DNA of 64,000 nt from Anaerolineae bacterium (GTDB lineage Bacteria; Chloroflexota; Anaerolineae; Aggregatilineales; Phototrophicaceae), in the NCBI GenBank assembly GCA_022826865.1, contig JAJDUC010000079.1, forward strand, positions 1 to 64,000. The letters are read 5' to 3'. A program made the translations under genes and the position numbers. Each line of letters starts with the position of its first letter. Within the stretch, counting starts at the first letter, position 1. A model generated the notes under the pieces. The model did no database searches and had not been told where the DNA came from. It worked only from the letters and a program-made list of their open reading frames with translations. Below, piece after piece: positions 52,221 to 59,372 of this stretch.

Positions 52221-52521
52221 GAGAGAAGCGGAGCGGCTAGCTCGAAAGTTCCCATCGCTAGAAGTCGATATTGACCTGCTGACAACGCAGCTTGAGCATG
52301 GCGCGCGACCAGGGATCAGGCTGACCGGAATCGGCTATACGTCGTTCAAAGTCCGCCTGCCGAATCGGTCGGCGCGGCGTGGCTAGCGCGGCGGGTTTCG
52401 TGTCATCTACTATGTAAAAGAGGCAACACTCGTGTTGCTTCTCATCGTCTACTCCAAGACGGAACGCTCCAATATCCCAAACGAAACCGTTCGGCGTCTG
52501 ATTGACGAAACCCATCGGTAA
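52186..52521 (+). pseudogene. RelE/ParE-type toxin, copy 1, interrupted by an in-frame stop
   Basis: The first 66 residues (ETFEREAERLARKFPSLEVD, RLTGIGYTSFKVRLPNRSARRG) align with intact copy 2. At 52384 the codon AAG of copy 2 (GGCAAGCGC) is TAG (GGCTAGCGC). Beyond it the frame stays open to 52521 and still reads GGFRVIYYVKEATLVLLLIVYSKTE, the conserved RelE core. So a single base change has removed the catalytic half. Readthrough or sequencing error cannot be excluded. Confidence 0.85.
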
Positions 52522-52577
52522 ATGGGATACAACTGTCGCAGGAGAAATCCCGCCCAATACTGGTTTGGGCGTTTGCG

Positions 52578-52691
52578 CTACCTCGTCCCCCGCCGTCCAT
52601 GACAGCGCTTGAACTTCAAGCCGCTGCCGCAGGGGCAGGGATCGTTACGATCCCAGTTCGCCTTGCCAGTTGAGACGACTTGCTTTGGCAT
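52578..52691 (-). CDS. Chimeric 37-residue ORF: RidA N-terminus joined to a SEC-C motif
   Basis: Not in the ORF track. [11 protein letters not shown] copies the start of RidA and then runs into [19 protein letters not shown], the SEC-C zinc-binding tail of the radical SAM gene at 53343. This is the junction of a tandem duplication, so the ORF is probably accidental, though it keeps a ridA-type start and a complete Cys3His-type SEC-C motif and could make a tiny metal-binding peptide. Confidence 0.5.
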   Translation of the reverse strand: MPKQVVSTGKANWDRNDPCPCGSGLKFKRCHGRRGTR

Positions 52692-52771
52692 TTGGAATCC
52701 TTTCGAACGCATGGCAGTTGTACCGGCACTGTGGTATATTTGGGGCGGCTGTCAAGGTAGAGGATACGCTG

Positions 52772-52984
52772 ATGGATCCCGTTGAACGCAAGACGCCGGC
52801 CAAGGCGATAGAAGACGACAGCGAGATCTCCACGGCGATAGATGACGAAGAGCCGACAACGGAAGAACTCATTGACATGCTCCGCGAAAGTGTCCAGCAG
52901 GCGAATTCGGGACAGACGCGACCGATTGAAGAGCTTCTGAGCGAGCTTGATGAAATTCTAGCTGACGATGACGACGCGCGTTGA
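52772..52984 (+). CDS. Antitoxin-like protein, copy 2
   Basis: 70 residues, acidic: MDPVERKTPAKAIEDDSEIS and EEPTTEELIDMLRESVQQ. Closely similar to copy 1, including the untranslated leader (CTGTGGTATATTT and AGAGGATACGCTG against CTCATGG-type sequence in copy 1). A TATATT preceded by a weak ATGGCA at 18 bp (52711-52740) may be its promoter. The toxin gene begins 17 bp before its end. Confidence 0.78.
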   Translation: MDPVERKTPAKAIEDDSEISTAIDDEEPTTEELIDMLRESVQQANSGQTRPIEELLSELDEILADDDDAR

Positions 52985-53300
52985 ATCCACCGGCCGCTTT
53001 GACAATGAGTCGCGTCGCCTGATTCGCAAGTTTCGTTCTCTGCGAAATGAACTGGATCTGCTGAAGTCACAGTTGCAGCAAGGTAATCGCCCCGGCGACC
53101 GACTGACTGGAATCGGTTACGAGGCATACAAAGTCCGATTCCCAAATCGCTCGGCGTGGCGTGGCAAGCGCGGCGGGTTTCGTGTCATCTATCAAGAGCG
53201 ATCGGGGCGGTTCGTGCTGCTATTGCTGGTCTACTCCAAAACAGAGCGCGCGGACATTCCCGACGATGTCATTATTCGCGTGATTGAAGAAGCCGGTTAA
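52968..53300 (+). CDS. RelE/ParE-type toxin, copy 2 (intact)
   Basis: 110 residues, basic. GRFDNESRRLIRKFRSLRNELDLL is the N-terminal helical pair, and YKVRFPNRSAWRGKRGGFRVIYQ followed by FVLLLLVYSKTERADIPDDV is the RelE-fold beta sheet with the Arg-rich active face and C-terminal Tyr/Lys region. Such toxins cleave mRNA on the ribosome or poison gyrase. It overlaps its antitoxin, as expected of a coupled module. Confidence 0.85.
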   Translation: MTTRVESTGRFDNESRRLIRKFRSLRNELDLLKSQLQQGNRPGDRLTGIGYEAYKVRFPNRSAWRGKRGGFRVIYQERSGRFVLLLLVYSKTERADIPDDVIIRVIEEAG

Positions 53301-53342
53301 GCTCGGGCGGCAACAGCATGCCTTCAAGCCAGGCTCCGGTTG

Positions 53343-54638
53343 CTAGCGCCGCCGCCCATGGCAGCGCTTGAATTTCAAGCCGCTGCCGCAGGGGCAGGGA
53401 TCGTTGCGCCCGGCTGTGGCGAAAGCCCGCTCAAGCTCGGCATCGTAACGCGCCATCTGCAGCATCACATTGGCCGGGGGCCGGCGCCCGGCCAGCTCAG
53501 CCGCCATGAAACTCATCGACGGCCGCGCGTGATTGAAGAAGGCGCGATAACCGGCGCAGAGGTAATTCAAGCCCGGCTCGCCATCCGGCGTCGAAATGAA
53601 GCGGTTCTTTGGGCAGCCGCCGTTGCAGACGAACTTGACTTCGCAATCCAGGCAATATTGCGGCAAGGTATCGCGCTTGTCTTGGCCGAACTTGATCTGC
53701 TCGTCCATGACCACGATCTCGCTCAGCGGCACATCCATGATATTGCCGAGCTTGTAATCGGGCTCGACATAGTGATCGCATGAAAAGACATCGCCGTTAT
53801 GCTCCATCGCCAGCGCCAGGCCGCAGGTCTCATCGAAGATGCAGAGCCCGGGCGGCGCGCCGGTCCAGGCGGCCAGCGCGATATCAAAGATCTGCACGAA
53901 GACCCGGCCGACATCGCGCCGCACCCACTCTTCGTACATATCAATCAGGAATTGCCCGTAACCCGCCGCAGTGATTGAGCGCTCGGTGACGCGATCGCCT
54001 TCTTGATAGCCGGTGTCGTTGTCGCGTTCGACGATGGGGATGAATTGCATGAATTGCGCGCCGACCTCATCGCGCAGGAACTTGTAAACGCGCGCGCCCT
54101 GCCCTTCGTTGGCGGCATGCACCGTGGTCAAAATGTTGTATTCGGCCTCGTGCTTCTGCAGCAGCCGCAGGCCGTCCATGACGCGCTGGAAGGTGGGCTG
54201 GCCGCCCTTGTCGACGCGATAGTAGTCGTGCACATCGCGCGGACCATCGAGACTGACGCCGATGAGGAAATCGTTGCCGGCGAAGAACTCGCACCATTCG
54301 TCATCCAGCGTCACGGCGTTGGTCTGCAGGGCGTTGCTGATGCGCATGCCCGGGCGTCGGTGCTTCTGCTGGTAGCGGACGGCTTGCCGAAAGAACTCGA
54401 CGCCCATGAGGGTCGGCTCGCCGCCTTGCCAGGCGAAGTTGATGTCATTGACCTGCTGCGCCTCGATGTACTGGCGGATGTATTCTTCGAGCAGATTGTC
54501 GGACATGCGGAACTTGCTGCCAGGGTAGAGCGCTTCTTTGGAGAGGAAGTAGCAATACTTGCAATCGAGATTGCAGATGGCGCCTCGCGGCTTGGTCATC
54601 AGGTGGAAGGCGGTGGGGCGTTCTGTCGTGGTTTGCAT
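53343..54638 (-). CDS. Radical SAM/SPASM sulfatase-maturating enzyme (anSME-like) with SEC-C tail
   Basis: 431 residues. Radical SAM cluster motif GAICNLDCKYCYFLSKEALYP (CxxxCxxC), FAWQGGEPTLMGVEFF, and SPASM cysteines in PPGLCIFDETCGLALAMEHNGDVFSCDHYV and PQYCLDCEVKFVCNGGCPKNRF. These match anaerobic sulfatase-maturating enzymes that make formylglycine in sulfatases. The C-terminal [22 protein letters not shown] is a SEC-C zinc motif. No sulfatase gene is in the window, so the target is elsewhere or different. A TATACT element lies 15 bp upstream of the start. Confidence 0.92.
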   Translation of the reverse strand: MQTTTERPTAFHLMTKPRGAICNLDCKYCYFLSKEALYPGSKFRMSDNLLEEYIRQYIEAQQVNDINFAWQGGEPTLMGVEFFRQAVRYQQKHRRPGMRISNALQTNAVTLDDEWCEFFAGNDFLIGVSLDGPRDVHDYYRVDKGGQPTFQRVMDGLRLLQKHEAEYNILTTVHAANEGQGARVYKFLRDEVGAQFMQFIPIVERDNDTGYQEGDRVTERSITAAGYGQFLIDMYEEWVRRDVGRVFVQIFDIALAAWTGAPPGLCIFDETCGLALAMEHNGDVFSCDHYVEPDYKLGNIMDVPLSEIVVMDEQIKFGQDKRDTLPQYCLDCEVKFVCNGGCPKNRFISTPDGEPGLNYLCAGYRAFFNHARPSMSFMAAELAGRRPPANVMLQMARYDAELERAFATAGRNDPCPCGSGLKFKRCHGRRR

Positions 54639-54699
54639 GGAGGGGAGTATAGCTTAATTCGGCGCGGGGGCACACAGGGCAATCGCTGCATATTTTTTT

Positions 54700-54727
54700 A
54701 CCACCGAGTACACCGAGGACACAGAGA
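54700..54727. repeat. accaccgagtacaccgag-type dispersed repeat
   Basis: ACCACCGAGTACACCGAGGA belongs to the short family also seen at 161, 3256 and 55966. Next to it at about 54675 is CAGGGCAATCGC, the end sequence of repeat A without the rest of the element. Confidence 0.45.
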
Positions 54728-54828
54728 GTCGCGTGGACACTGACCGCCGGCACAGAGAAAAGCGGCTTGGGGTTGGGTGTGATAAACTTGGATCAATGCG
54801 ATCAATCTGATGAAATTGGAAGTGCATT

Positions 54829-55905
54829 ATGACGCTTTATGATTCTCTGAGCAAGATTGCCGAACAAATTCAAAGTCAGCGCCATTTGATAACTTCTGAG
54901 CAAGCAACGATACTTGTTTCAATCCAGCCCTTCATCCGCGCATTGGGCTACGATACACAGAATCTGGCCGAGGTTCAGCCGGAGTTTACTGCCGACCCGC
55001 ATTCCAGTGGCACAGAAAGAGTGGATTATGTGATAAAGCGCGATGGCAAGCCAATCATGTTAATTGAGGTGAAATCGGCCAACACAACGCTGAATCAACA
55101 TCATTGGAAACAGCTACACAGCTACTTTGTCTCGCTGGATGTGGAATTCGGCGTACTTACAAATGGCTTGGAGTATCGCTTTTATACCGATACCAAGAAA
55201 AACAATGTCATGGATGAAGAGCCGTTTCTGTCTATTGATATGCTCAGGCTCGACGCAACGGAGATTAGCATTCTCGACGGCTTTAGCAAAACTCGTTTTG
55301 CACCGGCGCAAACGCTACGCAAGATTAAAATTAGCAACTTGCTGGAGAAGGAACTGAATCGACCCTCAGACAACTTCGTCAAGCATTTCGCCAGACAAGT
55401 TCATTCAGGATCAATTTGGCAGACAGTCATTGAGGAATTTAGGCCGCTGGTCAAGCGGGCATGGGATGACTTGGTGGATCAAGAAATTTCTCGCCGCCTG
55501 CGCCGGCCAGATGATGAAGAGGAAGATGGGGAAAATCTAACTCTACCCGATACAGTCAACACGATCCAGAAAGATGAGAAAAATCCATTACCAGAAACAT
55601 CTGCTAAAATCCCAGTTTTTCTGAGATATAAGGGCGAAATCTTAGCTCAGGAAGCGACTCTGACACTCCCGCCAGACATGCATGTATCTTTCAAGAAAGT
55701 CATTCACTTTCAAGGCAAAGACTGGACGATTGGGGGTTCAGCAACGGCAATTATCCATCCCTTAACGGCTCCCGCAAAACCTGCCATGAATGGTCTCGAT
55801 TATTGGCGAGTGATTGATCCGCTTGATGGCAAGGATTGTGGCCTCCGTACGATATGGAAAGATGAAGCATTGGCTGCGCGGCTGTTTGAGAAGTACGCCA
55901 AATGA
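54829..55905 (+). CDS. Stand-alone HsdR_N-type nuclease domain protein with RAMA-like C-terminus
   Basis: 358 residues. The N-terminal half matches the type I restriction enzyme R N-terminal domain: RALGYDTQNLAEVQPEF, then VDYVIKRDGKPIMLIEVKSANTTL with the PD-(D/E)xK residues, and FGVLTNGLEYRFYTD. There is no helicase part. The C-terminal 95 residues (VIHFQGKDWTIGGSATAIIH, PAMNGLDYWRVID) recall RAMA domains, proposed readers of modified DNA. Together this would suit a modification-dependent nuclease or sensor. No hsdM or hsdS gene is adjacent. The C-terminal assignment is weak. Confidence 0.78.
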   Translation: MTLYDSLSKIAEQIQSQRHLITSEQATILVSIQPFIRALGYDTQNLAEVQPEFTADPHSSGTERVDYVIKRDGKPIMLIEVKSANTTLNQHHWKQLHSYFVSLDVEFGVLTNGLEYRFYTDTKKNNVMDEEPFLSIDMLRLDATEISILDGFSKTRFAPAQTLRKIKISNLLEKELNRPSDNFVKHFARQVHSGSIWQTVIEEFRPLVKRAWDDLVDQEISRRLRRPDDEEEDGENLTLPDTVNTIQKDEKNPLPETSAKIPVFLRYKGEILAQEATLTLPPDMHVSFKKVIHFQGKDWTIGGSATAIIHPLTAPAKPAMNGLDYWRVIDPLDGKDCGLRTIWKDEALAARLFEKYAK

Positions 55906-55965
55906 TCACCTCAATCCATGCATGCAACGCAATATCACCTTCACCGCCCGAAACGCCATAACAAA

Positions 55966-56004
55966 TCCTTCGTGACCTTTGTGCCTTCGTGTCTTTGTGG
56001 TCAA
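55966..56004. repeat. Dispersed repeat CCTTCGTGTCTTTGTGGT, reverse orientation
   Basis: TTTGTGCCTTCGTGTCTTTG is the inverse of the accacaaagacacgaag family seen at 161. The clearest member in the window. Confidence 0.55.
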
Positions 56005-56036
56005 CAAAGTCCCCGCGCCCTCTGCCGTGACTTACC

Positions 56037-56078
56037 CTACCGCAGCTTCTCCAGCACAGCCCGCAGAAAAGCCGCGAC
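56037..56078 (-). pseudogene. Remnant of an rluD-like 3' end
   Basis: The minus strand reads AAFLRAVLEKLR and a TAG stop, matching the last residues of the rluD product at 56364 (GLRAVLEKLR). The DNA CTTCTCCAGCACAGCCC is identical in both places. A small ORF and its leader lie between the two copies, so the duplication probably accompanied insertion or a local rearrangement. Confidence 0.55.
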
Positions 56079-56151
56079 ATAATACGTTGCAAATTCAAGC
56101 ATATTACTATAGCATAGGTGTAGCCGCTTACATCATGCTAGGAATACAACA

Positions 56152-56367
56152 ATGAGCGCTCAAGCAACTGAAATGCAAACGAACAATCCTGAACCACTTG
56201 AACAGCGCGTCACAGACCTTGAGCTTCGCGTAGCGAAAATTGAAGACCCTATGCAAGCCATCCTGGAAAATGTCCTTCACATGCGCAAAGTTCAGGACGT
56301 GCAAGGCCAATTGTTGCTAAAGATTGCGGATCATCTCGGAATTGATCCCAATCCATTTCGGTCCTAA
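56152..56367 (+). CDS. Small putative coiled-coil protein
   Basis: 71 residues. LEQRVTDLELRVAKIEDPMQAILENVLHM is strongly helical with heptad spacing; the C-terminus LLLKIADHLGIDPNPF is also helical. No family recognised. It overlaps the rluD stop by 4 bp on the opposite strand. The ATG is not preceded by a strong ribosome binding site. Confidence 0.55.
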   Translation: MSAQATEMQTNNPEPLEQRVTDLELRVAKIEDPMQAILENVLHMRKVQDVQGQLLLKIADHLGIDPNPFRS

Positions 56368-57287
56368 CGCAACTTCTCCAGCACAGCCCTTAAGCCAACC
56401 GGCAGCTCGCTCACGAAGCGCAGCCGCTCGCCACTTACCGGATGCTCAAACGCCAACTCATGCGCGTGCAGAAACTGCCGCTTCATTCGCACCCGCTGCT
56501 TGCGCCTGCCATAGACCGCATCCCCAACCACCGGGCAGCCGATGAAAGCCATATGCACGCGAATCTGATGACTGCGCCCGGTTAGCAGATTCAAGCGCGC
56601 CAGCGCCCGATCGCCCTGAAAGTCATCGTCCAGCACCTCGAATTCAGTCTGCGCTGGCTTGCCGCCGCGCCGTACCGCCATGCGTTTGCGTTGCCGCGGA
56701 TCGCGAGCGATGGGCGCGTCGATGAGACCCATGTTGGAATCCGGACGCTTCTCGAGCAGCGCCAGGTATATTTTCTCCACGGTCCGCGCTTGAAACTGCG
56801 CCATCAAGGCCAGCAGCGCCGGCTTGTTGCGCGCGGCGACCAGCAGGCCGCTCGTGCCGCGATCGAGACGATGGATGATGCCCAAGCGGTCCTGCGTCTC
56901 TGGGTCGTCCATCATGTCCGCCAGCTCGGGATAGCGCGCCAGCAGCGCATTGACGAGGGTGCCGGATGCGTTGCCTGGTCCCGGATGGACCACCATGCCG
57001 GCCGGCTTGTCGATGACGGCCAGACGCGCGTCTTCGTAGACGATATCGAGGGCAATATCTTCCGGCTCGACCGAGGTTTCCGCGCGCGGCGGGATGCTCA
57101 CGCTGACCGCTTCGCCGCCTTTGAACTTGTAGCCGATCTTCCGCGCCTCGCCATCGACAAGCACATGCCCGGAGCGAATGAGCGCTTGCACCTGCGCCCG
57201 CGAGTAGCCGGGCAAATGCGCCAGCAGGAATTTATCAAGCCGCTGCCTGGCTTCGTTGACGCTGAGCCTTAGCGATTGCTCTGGCAC
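56364..57287 (-). CDS. rluD: 23S rRNA pseudouridine synthase, RluD family
   Basis: 307 residues. N-terminal S4 RNA-binding domain (EARQRLDKFLLAHLPGYSRAQVQALIRSGHV), then the catalytic domain with VIDKPAGMVVHPGPGN, the active-site Asp in GIIHRLDRGTSGLLVAARN and RSHQIRVHMAFIGCPVVGD. RluD makes pseudouridines in helix 69 of 23S rRNA; RluA/RluC-type specificity cannot be excluded. Its start overlaps the HNH gene stop by 19 bp. Confidence 0.94.
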   Translation of the reverse strand: MPEQSLRLSVNEARQRLDKFLLAHLPGYSRAQVQALIRSGHVLVDGEARKIGYKFKGGEAVSVSIPPRAETSVEPEDIALDIVYEDARLAVIDKPAGMVVHPGPGNASGTLVNALLARYPELADMMDDPETQDRLGIIHRLDRGTSGLLVAARNKPALLALMAQFQARTVEKIYLALLEKRPDSNMGLIDAPIARDPRQRKRMAVRRGGKPAQTEFEVLDDDFQGDRALARLNLLTGRSHQIRVHMAFIGCPVVGDAVYGRRKQRVRMKRQFLHAHELAFEHPVSGERLRFVSELPVGLRAVLEKLR

Positions 57288-57691
57288 GGGTAATTGCCCA
57301 GGAGCCGTTCGCCTAAGCGCTGCTCGACGCGAGGCGCTTCATTCATGCGCAGCACAAGAATCGTCGCCCGTCCTTCCGGCGTCATTCCCGAAAGCGACGC
57401 GTCTGGATTGATTTGAAAATGCTCAGGCCAGTGCTGTCGACGGGGGTTGTAAAGCTTGGTTGCTTCGTCAGTGAGGGGGTCAATCGACGCGATTGTAGAG
57501 CCCTTGTAAAGGTTGCATTCTGAACACGACAGGCAAAGATTATCAACACGATCTTCCCCTCCATGTTTTATTGCCTGGATATGATCGATATGGAACGCGA
57601 TAGGTTCTCTGCCATCGCCAACACGGCAGTATTCACAGCATCTTCCTGCCCGTTCAAATACATATCGGCGCTGTTGGGCAGAGATTGTCAC
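57269..57691 (-). CDS. HNH endonuclease
   Basis: 140 residues. The zinc-HNH core is GRCCEYCRVGDGREPIAFHIDHIQAIKHGGEDRVDNLCLSCSECN: two CxxC pairs and the catalytic HIDH with Asn. A C-terminal region of about 70 residues has no recognised domain. The start is a GTG that overlaps the stop of the preceding small gene as GTGA, so the two are translationally coupled. It may be a solitary nuclease or part of a mobile or defence cassette. Confidence 0.9.
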   Translation of the reverse strand: MTISAQQRRYVFERAGRCCEYCRVGDGREPIAFHIDHIQAIKHGGEDRVDNLCLSCSECNLYKGSTIASIDPLTDEATKLYNPRRQHWPEHFQINPDASLSGMTPEGRATILVLRMNEAPRVEQRLGERLLGNYPCQSNR

Positions 57692-57945
57692 GCTTCCAAG
57701 CCCCGCATCCGAAGCTCGGTTTTGATTTTCAGCGTAGTAATCATGCGGTTTGCGCGGATGTAATCATCAAGTTCATGCCGCTCTTCACAGGTCAATTCGG
57801 CTTCGCGATTTTGTTCGAGCAGATAGCTCACGCGCGCCTGCATATCGTCTGGCAGCGCGAAGGCGAGCAGGTCAGCATCCGTCGGATCGGAAGCCAAGAA
57901 ATCGGTTATTAGACAGAACACATCTTGCGCAGGCGCTTTTATCAT
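57688..57945 (-). CDS. Small acidic protein coupled to the HNH endonuclease
   Basis: 85 residues, helical: ITDFLASDPTDADLLAFALPDDMQARVSYLLEQNREAELTCEERHELDDYIRANRM. The region 'L.E.nr.g.Lt.eE..EL..y......l..lk.k' is shared, as I recall, with small proteins that precede HNH nucleases in cyanobacteria and Chloroflexota. It could be a regulator or inhibitor of the nuclease. ATG at 57945 after GGAG. Confidence 0.75.
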   Translation of the reverse strand: MIKAPAQDVFCLITDFLASDPTDADLLAFALPDDMQARVSYLLEQNREAELTCEERHELDDYIRANRMITTLKIKTELRMRGLEA

Positions 57946-58009
57946 CGCGATGCTCCTTTACCTCCGCCCAATTGTACCGCAATACCTTACAGTAATCACC
58001 CAGCGCGGC

Positions 58010-58162
58010 TTAAAGCGGACCCAGCGCCGAACTGAGCAGCGCCGCGAGCGTGCCAGCCACGACAATCGCCAGCAGCATGATCAGCGCCATTCGGATCAGC
58101 TTGCGCAGCGCCGCGCGCTCAGCCGCCGACCAGCCGCGCTTGTCTTCGTCCTCACCCGCCAT
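58010..58162 (-). CDS. Small single-span membrane protein
   Basis: 50 residues, absent from the ORF track. MAGEDEDKRGWSAAERAALR is a charged cytoplasmic stretch and MALIMLLAIVVAGTLAALLS a clear membrane span. Unknown function. Codon use fits the neighbours, but no ribosome binding site is strong and coding status is uncertain. Confidence 0.45.
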   Translation of the reverse strand: MAGEDEDKRGWSAAERAALRKLIRMALIMLLAIVVAGTLAALLSSALGPL

Positions 58163-58277
58163 GACCAACCCTAAAGCGCCTTCGTCCGACTTCGATTAAA
58201 CCACAGTTCAATCGCGCCCTTCAAGTTTGGCCTGAGCGACCGGGCCGTGACGCAATCGCCCGCGCCCAGCCCGATAT

Positions 58278-58305
58278 ATGACCGCCCAAGCTGTCGGGCT
58301 ATAAT
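58278..58305 (+). promoter_or_regulatory. Predicted galE promoter
   Basis: ATGACC (58278-58283), a 16 bp spacer and a perfect TATAAT (58300-58305). Transcription would start near 58312, close to the ribosome binding site AGAGGAGAGG. Confidence 0.6.
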
Positions 58306-58331
58306 GTCTTGCCGAGAGGAGAGGCCCGTTT

Positions 58332-59318
58332 ATGAGGGTATTGGTGACCGGCGGCGCCGGATACATCGGCAGTCATGTCGTACAACTGCTTATCGAGCGC
58401 AATGTGCAGGTCGTCGTCTTCGACAACTTGAGCACAGGCCATCGCGGCGCGGTACATCCGGACGCGACCCTCATCGTCGACGATTTGCACAATCGGTCCG
58501 CGCTCGCCGCACTGTTTGAAGCGGGGGCATTCGATGGCATCCTGCACTTCGCCTCCCAAATCCTGGTCGGCGACAGCATGCGGCAGCCCTTCACTTACCT
58601 GCGGGACAATGTTTATACGGTCATCAATGTGCTGGAAGCGGCCAGCCGCCACAATGTCAAACGCTTCATCCTCTCCTCCACCGCCAACCTATATGATCAG
58701 CCTGAGCGCATGCCTATCGATGAAAGCGAATCATTGAAGCCCGGCAGCATCTACGGCGAAACAAAGTATATGGCGGAGCGGCTCCTCGGCTGGATGGACC
58801 GCCTCTACGGCATGAAATACTGCAGCTTGCGCTACTTCAATGCCTGTGGCGCGCACCCTGACGGCCATATCGGCGAAGCCCACGATCCCGAATCCCACCT
58901 GATCCCGCTCGTGCTGCAAGTCGCCCTGGGGCAGCGCGACTCCATTCAGATTTTCGGGACGGATTACGACACGCCCGATGGCACCTGCATTCGCGATTAT
59001 GTGCATGTGCTCGATTTGGCGCGCGCCCATATCCTGGCGCTGGAAGCGCTGTCGGACGGGGGGAGCCGCGTCTACAACCTCGGCAGCGGCAGCGGCTACT
59101 CCGTGCTGGAAGTCATCGAAGCCGCTCGCGCCGTCACCGGCCAGCCGATTCCCGCCGTCGCCGCGCCCCGCCGCGATGGCGACCTGCCGGTCCTGGTCGC
59201 CGATAGCGACAGGATCGGCCGCGAATTGGGCTGGGAGACCGACTATAACGATCTCCAGTCGATCATCCGGACCGCCTGGAATTGGCATCAGCGGCATCCC
59301 CGGGGTTATGAAGCCTGA
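58332..59318 (+). CDS. galE: UDP-glucose 4-epimerase
   Basis: 328 residues. Extended SDR motifs: [18 protein letters not shown] (NAD binding), [27 protein letters not shown] (Ser/Thr of the triad) and [16 protein letters not shown] (YxxxK). [27 protein letters not shown] is characteristic of GalE. It interconverts UDP-glucose and UDP-galactose and would feed the glycosyltransferases of this window. Confidence 0.93.
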   Translation: MRVLVTGGAGYIGSHVVQLLIERNVQVVVFDNLSTGHRGAVHPDATLIVDDLHNRSALAALFEAGAFDGILHFASQILVGDSMRQPFTYLRDNVYTVINVLEAASRHNVKRFILSSTANLYDQPERMPIDESESLKPGSIYGETKYMAERLLGWMDRLYGMKYCSLRYFNACGAHPDGHIGEAHDPESHLIPLVLQVALGQRDSIQIFGTDYDTPDGTCIRDYVHVLDLARAHILALEALSDGGSRVYNLGSGSGYSVLEVIEAARAVTGQPIPAVAAPRRDGDLPVLVADSDRIGRELGWETDYNDLQSIIRTAWNWHQRHPRGYEA

Positions 59319-59372
59319 GTGGTGAATCAGGCGCTTGCCTCTGTATCAGTTCTCGAATAAAGAGGGGCTGAT

